From Sthenelais limicola (Eukaryota > Annelida > Polychaeta > Phyllodocida > Sigalionidae), in the NCBI GenBank assembly GCA_942159475.1, contig OW804098.1:118321374-118385373 (forward strand): a stretch of 64,000 nt of DNA, given 5' to 3'. The notes beneath the pieces were generated by a model that worked only from the letters and a program-made list of their open reading frames with translations, was not told the origin of the DNA and made no database searches. Shown here one piece after another: positions 12,913 to 23,900 of the stretch; position 1 is the first letter of the stretch, and every line of letters begins with the position of its first letter. Both the position numbers and the translations under genes were made by a program.

Positions 12913-13254
12913 GTGTCCAACCTGCTTAAATTCCCGTCATATATTTTATACATGTATAATCACTTGTATTTTCTTCCAGGAGAATCCTCGAGATGACAAA
13001 TTTAGCATTGTAGAAGCCCAGAAGGCAGGTCAAAGAAAATAAAGATTTTTAAATAACAAAATAAAATAACAACTAGCTATTTTAACCTAAAAACTCTGAG
13101 AAATTAAACCTCAATAACATTGTTAGCAAGGAGAGAGTGAGGAAGAGTGCCCGTTTTTACCACTTTTGATGTGTTTTCCTAATCATGCGATTTAAAATAA
13201 GGTAGAAATTTGACTGAGAACAAAATGAGTACGCACCCTGGCAATGTCTGATAG

Positions 13255-13455
13255 CTCCGTCATGTCGGGCCAAGTGGCAGCGCTCCCTTAGTGGCGCCAC
13301 GTGGAGACAATATGGCGTCATTTGCTTCAATCTGATTGGCCGATGCGTCATAGGGGACGCGGCCCGCGATCGGCCAAATTGACATGACGTAACGTTGTCT
13401 GTCGCTAAGCAGCACTGACATTGACACACCATCCCTGGGTGGAGCGCACAAAGTT
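13255..13455. promoter_or_regulatory. CpG-rich promoter-like segment
   Basis: A GC- and CpG-rich island stands out in AT-rich DNA. It has CCAAT-type ATTGGCC (13342), a CRE-like TGACGTAA (13385), CACGTGG (13308), GCGCC and GATCGGCC. No gene start is apparent beside it; the nearest gene (B) ends 1.9 kb to the right and points away. It may be an old promoter or part of a transposon. Confidence 0.35.
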
Positions 13456-13963
13456 TTGCCCCTCAAAATAAGTGGAAAACTGTATCTTAGTTCCCTCTGA
13501 TTGTAAAAATAGTGAATTGGAGCATTGTTTTGTTGTATATTAAGAAGGAATTGTGTTTTAAAACACTTTTATTGATTGTCAGCCTCTGCTGCTACTTACG
13601 CAAGTTACGGCAGGCCTACACAGGCCTAGGCCCAATGCATTACGTTCTATCAGCGACTCGCTTATTGTCCATTTCAACACTGACTATGATCTATTTCAAT
13701 GGATGTCCTGAGTTGATTTTTACTGCCAGTCAGTCAGATTGTTTAATATAAACTTAGGAAAATATGGATTTTACCATTGTAGGTTCACTGACCTCTTGCC
13801 CATGAGGATTAAATCACTTAAATTCATGTGGCATCACCCTCTCACTGATCGTGCTCCACAATGAGGAAACTGACTGTGTTGCATTCAAATGCAACCCACT
13901 AAATGCAACCCTCTTAACCCAATTCTAACACAACCCTTATCCCTTTCTTTCCAAGATTTCATT

Positions 13964-14437
13964 ACCGTATATACCCGTGTATAAGCCCCGGCTTATATTA
14001 ATTTCAAATGGTGAATTGACCCGGCTTATAATCGGGCTGGGCTTATATTCGGGGCCCGGCTTATATTGCAATAATTGAAAACCAGTAGAAACTCAAACTC
14101 ATGTTTGTTATTATCTTCATTCATTACTCTGGTTTTCATGTTTTAAATTCGAATTTAAGGCAGAAAAAAACGTACCAGAATTGTTGTGAGCTCACAATCG
14201 ACCAACAAGAACTGAGTTCTATATTCAAACTATCATTCATGATCTATTAAAAGCTCATTCTGGACGATTTCTTCAGCATTTTACATTAATTAGCTCTATT
14301 ATTGGAACATGACAGTACAGGCACCCGGCTTATAAACGGGACCCGGCTTATATTAATGTTATGACGTGCTGAACCCCCGGCTTATAAACGGGGTGGGCTA
14401 ATACTCGGGGTCCGGCTTATACACGGGTATATACGGT
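13964..14437. mobile_element. 474-bp TIR miniature element (ACCGTATATACCCGTG ends)
   Basis: Inverted ends of about 24 nt begin ACCGTATATACCCGTGTATA. CGGCTTATA motifs recur through the interior in both orientations (for example 13989, 14026, 14057, 14328, 14344, 14378 and 14412). ATT at 13961-13963 and 14438-14440 suggests a 3-bp duplication. There is no coding capacity. Confidence 0.78.
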
Positions 14438-15041
14438 ATTTATTATTATGATACCTCAAAACGCATGTTTCGCAACTATTTTTCTAGTGACACATATGGT
14501 ACAAATTGAGGTAGAATTGATTACGTAGCCAATCATATGGAGTCCGGTTGAAGCTTTTTCGTAAATAAAAACAGCACACACTACCACGTTTCCCCTTAAA
14601 ATCCATTTATTTCAAGCTGAATTCCAAAACCTGAATAAAATTGCATGGATTGAAATTGTCTTTTATTTTGAAGATTTTATTTACACTGTGTCAGCATTAT
14701 CCCAGTTGCCCAGGCTCTTTCAATGCGCCCAGTTTACAAAGGATAATAATAAAGAGTATATATATGTGTAATAGTATCAAGTGTTGGAGTTACAGTTAGT
14801 ATTAACAGTAGTTGAATAGCGTAGACCTAATAGATGGATATTTGATCATAAGGACTAGAATGTCCACTATTGACTTCGGAGAGTCACTAACAAGGGGTGT
14901 GGCCCAAAAAGAAAGTAAGCAACAAATAGAGGCTATACAACTCAAAGGAGGTATAACCAATATACAGACATTTGGAATAACTGAAGTTGGATAGTCTTAG
15001 TCGTATCACATTGGCCTTGCAAACATAGTGTTCCCAAGCAG

Positions 15042-15055
15042 TTTATTTCTTTATT
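15042..15055 (-). terminator. Putative polyadenylation signals for gene B
   Basis: Two AATAAA hexamers on the minus strand (15047-15042 and 15055-15050) lie about 330 bp after the gene B stop. No other strong signal is nearer, but the choice is tentative. Confidence 0.4.
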
Positions 15056-15381
15056 GGAATGCTAAATTTGGTATCAAAGATGGTAACAAATGGGTTTCAG
15101 TATTACATTAGAATTCTGGCCACATACAAATAGATGCATTGGTATTTCCAATATTACACATGATTAGACAGTATGTATGTATTACAAATGATAATTTCTC
15201 AGGGCAGTTTTTGTTTTAACTAGCAAGGTAATACCTCTAGGTGAGCATAATTACCAACTTCATTGTTTGAGAAATAACTGAGACATAATTGGAAATAATT
15301 AAGAAATAAAATACATGACAATGAAAGGTTCACACATGACAACTGGAACCTGTGCAATCCAGGCCCCTAATATTAAAGAGG

Positions 15382-17989
15382 TCAATAATATGTACAATAA
15401 ATAGGAAAGCCTTCAGCCATGTGTCTTATTGATAACATTATGAAGTACATTAGCGGGCTCCAATCGGTAGGTTCACGGATCTTCTCCCCATGTGGAGTAA
15501 ACCATATACATTTACTTAGCATCACCCTCTCCTTGATCTGGTTCCAAGGTGAGAAAAAAGACTGTGATACATCCATGACCACATGCATCCTCCATAACAC
15601 AACCGTTACCCCTTTTTTCTTGAGCTTCACAAGCCCATCTCGAAGGCGTTCTGAGACTAAGTCTGAAATAAGCAGATAACCATTAGATACCTCAACCGTC
15701 TTCAGATGTTCACTCTCCTGCAGCACATGTGAGGAGCTGATGGCTTGTAGCAGAGGCATTACATCCAGGCAACTACCTTGTGGATGTTCATCAACAGGAA
15801 TAGTTGGCTCACCAAGACACACATGTAAAATCTTACATGGTGGTATCTGTTGTAATGCAGCCCGATGTTGTTGTGAAGAGAATGCCTCTACAGGCAAAGT
15901 ATTAGATGATGAATGTTGTGTCTTATAATCCAAGATAAGGTTCAGCTCTTGATATTGGTCTTTTAGAGGTGCATGGGGAGAAACCTTCCACCGTTCTAGT
16001 GTATGAGCTGCATCACCAGGGCAGGAGGCTACCACTTTGTACTTTCTATCCTCCATCTGCTCTACTTGTCCGTACCTGTCTGTACCTGGAATCAGGAACC
16101 TGTTGAACTCTTCTCCCTCATGAGTGAACCATCTAAATTCATCTGGTTTCACCTTCACCCTCTCATTGATCTTGCTCCACTGCGAGGAAACTGACTGTCC
16201 TGCATTCACATGCAGATGTGTCGCATCTAACTCAACCCTTACCCCTTTTTTCTTCAGCTCTACCAGCCCTTCTCCAAGACTGTCTGAGACTAAGTCCAAA
16301 AGATGCAGATAACCATAAGATACCACAAACCTATCCAGATGTTTACTGTTCAGCAGCACATGTGAGGAGCTGATGGCTTGTAGCAGAGCCATTACATCCA
16401 GACATTTAGCTTGTGGATGTTCATCAACAGGAATAGTTGACTCACCAAGAAACACATGTAAAGTCCTACATGGTGGTATCTGTTGTAATACAGACTGATG
16501 TAGTTGTGAAGAGAATGCCTCTACAGGCAAAGTAAGAGATAATGAATGTTGTGTCTTATAATCCAAGATAAGGTTCAGCTCTTGATATTGGTCTTTTAGA
16601 GGTGCATGGGGAGAAACCTTCCACTGTTCTAGTGTATGAGCTGCATCACCAGGGCAGGAGGCTACCACTTTGTACTTTCTATCCTCCATCTGCTCTACTT
16701 GTCCGTACCTGTCTGTACCTGGAATCAGGAACCTATTGAATTCTTCTCCCTCATGAGTGAACCATCTACATGTATCTAGCATCACCCTCTCACTGATTTT
16801 GCCCCACAGTGAGGAAACTGACTGTGCTGCATTCACATACAGATGTGTATTATTTATCACAACATTAACACCTTTCATCCTGCACTCTACAAGTCCTTCT
16901 CGAAGGCTGTCTGAGACTAAGTCTGAAACATGCAGATAACCATTAGATACCATAACCATCTTCAGATATTTACTGCCCAGCAGTACATGTGAGGAGCTGA
17001 TGGCTTGTAGCAGCGGCATGGCATCCAGGCATTTACCTTGTGGATGTTCATCAACAAGAATAGTTGGCTCACCAAGACACACATGTAAAATCTTGCATAG
17101 TGGTATCTGTTTTAATGCAGACTGATGTTGCTTTGAAGAGAATGCCTCTACAGGCAAGGTAAGAGATGATGAATCCCTTGACTCATAAAACAATATCAGA
17201 CTTTGCTCTATTAAGGTTGCAAGAGGTGGGTAGCGACCAGCCCTCCATTGCCCTAGTACCTCTGCCATATCATCAGGACCAGTGGCTACTACAACACAGC
17301 TTGTAGCCCCTACAGACAATATCTTCCCATGTCGGTCTGTGCCAGGTATCTGGTATCTATTGCAAACTTCTCCATCAGGAGTGAACCAGCCACATCTTTT
17401 AAGCTTCAACCTTTCCTTGACCCTGTCCTTTAACGCAAGATTTGGCCCTTCTGTATCGACAACAATTTTTGTATCATGGAGTGTCATAGCAATGCCATTG
17501 CTCCCGCCATTTGTGAGTCCCTCCTCTTTTTTAACAGAGAGTAACTTAGATACTAACAAATAACCATGGTGCACATTCACTTTCCTCACACCTTTATCAT
17601 AAAGGTGTGTGTAAGTGGAGAATATTGACTGAACAATAGGCAATGCATCCCAACGCTTATCCTTTGGATGCATCTTAATTGGAATTTGTACCTGGTTGAG
17701 ATGTATGTCTAAAACTTCACATGGGGGTATTTTATGTAAGACTGCCAAATGTCCGTCTGTGGCAAATCTGTTCAATGATTCTGATTGATATTGATAACTG
17801 TGAAATGTATAATGCAACTGTACTTCCTGAGTAGTCATCCCATTATATGGACCTGACATCCACTGTTTGAAACCATTTGTCACATCATTTGGAGCACATG
17901 CTTGTATGCTACACAACTGGCCTTCCTGCATAAGGTGTATCCATCTGCATGTGTTGTGCACACTGTAGTATGCTCCGAATACGTCCTCC
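15382..17989 (-). CDS. Gene B exon 7: four copies of an unrecognised ~210-residue repeat
   Basis: The terminal exon follows TTGTTACAG, completes a Lys codon split across the intron, and runs 869 codons to the stop. It holds about four tandem units. Landmarks per unit are C-x-WFT-x-EGEEFNR, GTDRYG, CPGD followed by a W, PLKDQYQEL, a PVEAFSS block, IPPCKxLHVxLGE, PVDEHP, LLQAISSSHVL, GYLhhSDLVSD, LKKKGV and a closing W-x-KI-x-ERV. Units 3 and 4 repeat at 633 bp (211 residues) and are very similar; unit 1 is the most diverged. There is no leucine-rich, ankyrin, WD40 or TPR periodicity. The mixed pattern suggests an alpha/beta domain. Confidence 0.82.
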
Positions 17990-20900
17990 CTGTAACAACA
18001 ATTTTAATTTAAATAATGACAAATGCTGCTGAGTAGTAGGCATGTTTTATCGATTCATGTAAGTTGCTTCCTTAAACATACTTGGCGAGATAAATTTAAA
18101 CAAGCCATCTAAAAGTGAACAGAACCTCTCCTCTTTCATCCAAAATATCTTCTCTAGAAGTTCCAGAACATAGCAAACACTTTATTGGTGAGAAATTGGT
18201 GAGACGGATGCAAGCTGTATTTCTTATTGTAGTCTATTGCTGTTCTATATCTGAGATTTTTCATTTTTTTAACATTTAGAATGTAATATAAGAGTACATG
18301 CACGTTCATACTTATGGCACTATATCTCATTCTAATATTCTACTGGAGCTAAAGAATAAAAAAGTAATTATGCAATACTATCAGATGGTAATTCTCTTCA
18401 AACAGAAAGCATGGTAATAATCCGTCCAATTACACAATGAAATAAAAAAAAACATCTCCCACCAATATATCCCAGCTTACACCTCTCCCACTACATATGC
18501 ATTTGTGTGCAACATATAGCTGACCGGAAGCCACTCATGGCAGAATCGGTGTAGTTAAAGAGGAAGTTAATTACACCTAATGCCATCCCAAGGAGTACCA
18601 ATTTCACATGGATCTATGCATTACTCACATGACTTTTATGGGCTTGTTTCTCTGCTTTGACTGGGAGTTAATGAATATTCCAAAACCCATCGAGGAATTA
18701 TCTGAGGTAGGCATATGTTACATTAGCATAAATCAATACAAATAATGGACTATTTACCATCTTCCTAATGCATCTTGTATCAAAGTACTCTTTTCCAAAT
18801 GATAATGTCATGTACCTATTCTCAAACCCATTATCCTTTGGATATCAGCTCATAATTCTAACCATTATCTCTCAGATTCATGATATGGTATGAAGCAATG
18901 CACCAATCTGAAGTTGTAAAGCTAATGTCGGAATAATAAGATCCATATCAACATCCAAGCAGGAGAGGCGTTTAATTGACCCCAAAGATTTAGCTATTAT
19001 CAGTGATCGACACAGACACTTAAATTTATTCTCAACATGGTTGAATGAAACTTACCTGCTCTCCCCAAAGCAGCGCAATACATGGTTATGATGAACTTAC
19101 TTTGAGTAATGACATGGCATCATTTGACCTAACGTCTGTTGGAACACTGACTCCCGTACTTGCTCGTCTAGGACAGAGAGACATTCAGTAATGCGACGTC
19201 CAAGGTTCCCATCCTGTACCTCTGTTAATATTTTCCAGGCATCGTTTTTGTCTGAGTGATTACCGCTAAATATTTTGTGAATTTCTGTCACTAGTTTATT
19301 GAATTCCGGTAGCAATCCCTCATTTCTAATGGTTTGGGATTGTATGATCAGCAGCAGTGCATCACCTGATTCCAACTCAGCAGCAACTTTCTCAATTAGT
19401 TCATCATACATTATTCTGATCTTGTTGTAGATTGATTCTATTGAGAGCATTTCATCTCGTTTGGCCTGTGATATAAGCATCAGTCCTATGATGAACACAA
19501 ACTGAGAGACTTTTTCATCGTTTCTCTTAGTTTCCTTTGAGAGAGCCTGAAAGATGAGAAGTTGCAAATCCATCCAAACGTCTTTCGAGCAAAGGTACAT
19601 CAATATCAATTGCTGTATGTCTCCTCGGAGAGATATAACGCCCTCTGCTGCCCAAAAGTCAAGAAAGGACTTGTGATATGGCTGGTAAATCCATGTTTGG
19701 TTCATTGTGGTTGGGTCTTCATGGTCTTTCACCAGGAGCTGTACCAGAGGGAAATCCAGACATAGGCTAAACTTCTCAAACAACTTCTCTGTGATGCCAT
19801 CTTCCTCCTTGATGATATAGTACAACATCATTCGATGGAATGTTATGGCTGTGGCTTCGTTCCAAGGCTCTCTGCTACTGCTTAGATGTTCCCGTTTTGC
19901 TTCAAACCTCTCCATTTCATGGTAAAGGTCATAGGTGGTCATTTCCCCAATAGAACAGACTGTGATGGAATTCATCAGCACAAGGTGGCAGATAATCGTT
20001 AATCGTAAAGGGTTACTTAATATCGCTACAATCATTTCATTTTCAGAATATTTGTCATGGAAGTAACATTCTAACTCTTTGAGTCCAACATTGTCTTCAT
20101 GGTTTGCAATGTATTTCCTGATGTATTCAAGGCCTTGCATTACACTAAATCCATGAGTTTCAAGCTGCCTATCAAACAAGCTGTTATCAACCCCGGCTTT
20201 GTTGTCTCTTGAAGAAACAAGAATTAATGGATTCCCATCCTTACGGCTTTTTTCAACAAAGTCTTGTATTGACTTTCTGGCATTGTCGTCCACTAATTCA
20301 TCCATACCGTCTATCACAACTTTTAGCACTAATATCTCACTTTGTCTTGCTTCTTCATATAGCAGTTGACGATGTTTCCCCAAGATTTGCTCTTGAATTG
20401 CCCTCCAAACATCACCTTCCTTTATTTCTTTCGCTTTTAAGAAGACATGAAGGTCACTTGATGATATCTGAGTGTCCTTACAAGCCTCATGTACCATACT
20501 TCGCAGGAAAGTACTTTTCCCAGTCCCAGCTGGGCCTGACAAAAGTACAGATGTAGGAGCTGGTAATATCTCTGGTTCGGGAGAGGTATCGGATGAGTTT
20601 TCAGCTGTCTTGTGTCCAGCAAAGCTTTTGGATGTCTGTGGGTCAGTGATGATTCTTGATGTCTGAAACATTTTGAATTTCTGGTCTTCAGCAAGGCCTT
20701 CAGATATTGGGTAATCAGCAAAGATTTCAGTCTTTGCTATTTGATGTCTTTTGCTGGAAAAAGAATTTAGATGCAAGTGACTCATTTTATTCAGGGAATT
20801 GTAAATTACAATGTACCATACATATCTACAATATTGTACCAAACATTGTTACATTTCTTTCTGTGTACCAAATTTCTTTTTCCACCTTCTTTTCTCTGTA

Positions 20901-23900
20901 TCCTCTATGAATATAACAGTCCGGCCACTGTTGACAGAATCGTTGGAGAAGCATTGGCGATGAGATAGTCAATAAGAATTTTGTGAAAGTTTCATCAACT
21001 ACCCCTTCATAGACTTTTCATCACCACACCTTCAGCAAAACAAGCGATGACTGGTGATGAGTGGGCGCTGTGAAAATTGCATCGACAAGGGTATCGATGA
21101 ACAATAAACATGTTTGATATTTCCCGTTGATATGATTTTGCATTGTCAATGGAGGTAATGTCCATAGCAATACATTGGTGATGTGTAGTAGATGTGATTA
21201 GATATGTAAAAGCAAGAGAATTAGTTCTATAGTTGCCAATCTTATTCTGGTTGTCAATGCAAAGACAATGCAGCTACCAATAAGCCTCTTTATTGAAGTG
21301 CATCATCGGAAACTAAATCAACTGTGTATCAACTTTGCATCAGCTTGGTTTTGTCAACAGTGGCTGGCCTCTTATGTTGTGATTTTGGGATTTTAAAATT
21401 CTACAAGCATTTGGAGTCGAGAGAGTTATACACTTAACTAAAATTCAATTTTCACTTCTAAGGACAATTATGCAAGTAATAACATTTTAAATAGCACCAG
21501 TGTTCATCACTGAAGAAGACTGAAAAACATGTGCCTTTCTCTTATATCCAGTATATTCTCATCAGATAATTATGTGTGGTTTACCTTTTTGGTCCTTGTC
21601 TTCGGTTTATCAGAATGTCAACCTGGATGTAGTTTGCCCTAAGGTCGAACACTTGTGTTTGAAAGATATCCTGGACAGAAACCTGCATGATCTGTGTAGA
21701 TAGAAGCTTGTTATGGGCCTTAATTCCTGCATTGAAAGAAGGAAATGAGGGATTATATCACTTCAATGCCATCAGCAGTGGCCTGTTGCTCCATCTTCTC
21801 ACTAATCTTTTCTCCATGCACGTCAAATAGGGAAATAGTAGGCTTGAAAACAGAGCAATAGGCCCCTGTCACGGTTTGACTGAGAAATCAGTTTCATTAA
21901 ACGATATATTACCAACCAAGGTATATGTATTTGACACACCTCCTGAGGCCTGTTCTATAAGCTAAAGGCGGGAGCACACTAGCCGCGATGAGCCTCGCAA
22001 TAGGCTTTGCGACAGGCCTCTGCAATAGAAATGAAAATATTCGATCTTGGTGTGCACTGTATCGCAGACATGTGGGCGTCTGTGCAACAGCCTCTGCAAT
22101 AGCCTTTGCAACAGGCCTCACGATAAGAAATGCGTCGCCGTCTATCGCAGACAAATTAGACATGTTTAATATTTGTTTGCGATAAACTTTACATCGCAGA
22201 CGACACCATGCTATTGCGATTAATTGCTAAGCTTTGTTGCAAAGGTGTGGCGACGTTTGCAACAGGCCTTCCCGATAAGCCTCTGCAATAGCAAAACCTA
22301 TCGGGAAGGCCTGTTGCGAAGCCTATTGCGAGGCCTATTGCGGCTAGTGTGGCGCTGGCTTAAGGAAGACATTTTTTGTGGGAATTCTTCCACCTGATGG
22401 TAGTGAAAGCATCCTTTCTTTATGCTTTCCTCATGCAGGCCAGGAATCCACACATACAATCTTCCTTTCCTTAGCTTAGCCCCTATGGATTTAGGGCAAA
22501 GTATTCCAAAAGCAGGACCGTCGGAGCTAGAGCAATATACACAAATTTCTTACATGATTTCTGCTCTGTTAAGAAGTAAATAGCTACTGCTTTGACCTCT
22601 GCCCCAAAGCTATCAATCTTATTATTTCATGGTCTTATTAGTTCAACCCCTCTGGCTTCCATATAAATGAATTAATATAATAACTTTACTTTAAATGACT
22701 TTGATATAAAAAGTGTCAGAATATTTGCAGAGCTATGCATTTGACGCAACCAAATTACAATAATTATAATGTTGTGTGGAATGGACACAATAACTATTTC
22801 ATTTATCTGTCGTATCCTTGAAGCAATTTTTAAAAAATATATAGCCTTGCACCGTCTTTCAATCGAAATGGTTAGTATCTTAATAATTATAGCATAGACC
22901 TAATTTCGCAAAGATTTTGCTGTAAAAACAAATATGTAAATTTAATTCATAACTGTAAACTAATTCCTAAATATGTATCAATATATGCTGCTATAAACCA
23001 TAATAATATTATTATAATGAATGTATTTCTCCACTCACCTTCTTTTACTTTTTGTTGCCTCTGTTCTTTAGATGCGTTTTGGCGAAATTTCCTTGGTTCC
23101 GAAACAACTATAAAACACAATACATTGCCGATTAATCTTGGGCATAGTTGTGGAACCTCTTTAGTTAGATGAGTATGTTTGGTTGTATGAATTCATTGAT
23201 AGAAACAATAACTATGCTGTACCCATTGCACAAGTAGAACTACAGCGCTGGATGGGCAGCACATGTTTCAAATGCGTAATTCACCCCGGCGTATACCTAC
23301 ACTTGTCCCGTAGCTGGTCCCGCCGTAGGCAGGGGAGGTGTAATTGCTGGATGCGTAGCTCAGATCACACTACATAACAAGTACTGTATGGAAAAAAAAA
23401 GCTGTGAGGCCACCCGAGATTCGAGCCCTCAACTCCCGCTCTCAAGGCCAGCATGCTAACCACTACACCACAAATACATATTTATGCTACATATACCCGC
23501 TTTATTTTTACTATTTTGAAAGGTAACCCTGCAGTCTGCGACAAATCCCTGCTGAATGCACTATAAACAGCTATATTATACATTAAATATCAAATATCAA
23601 TAGTATCCTGTACATCGTTCATGATTTTGTATTAAATCATCAACAGTAGCAACAATATCTAAATCAGGCATGTAAGACTTGTAGAGAGTAGGTTGTAAGG
23701 AAAAAATATATTGATGAATTAGAAAGAATACTATGAGAAAGAGTAACTCTTTGGTTACTAGATGTTGTATTAAAAGAGGGGACAGGGTGATTATAACGGA
23801 CATGTTTAGAATCAATTTAAACTTGTGCAATGTTATGTTAAGGTTATGGACTTAAGTAACTTATGTTTTGATTAATTAATATGTGTAAAGTGTGTAAACA

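Noticed and set aside
15419..17563. Plus-strand frames opposite the gene B repeat exon
   Set aside because: They are antisense shadows; the minus strand is continuously open for 869 codons with tandem repeats.
20209..20556. 115-codon plus-strand frame over the NACHT exon
   Set aside because: It is the complement of the P-loop and Walker region; no independent signal.
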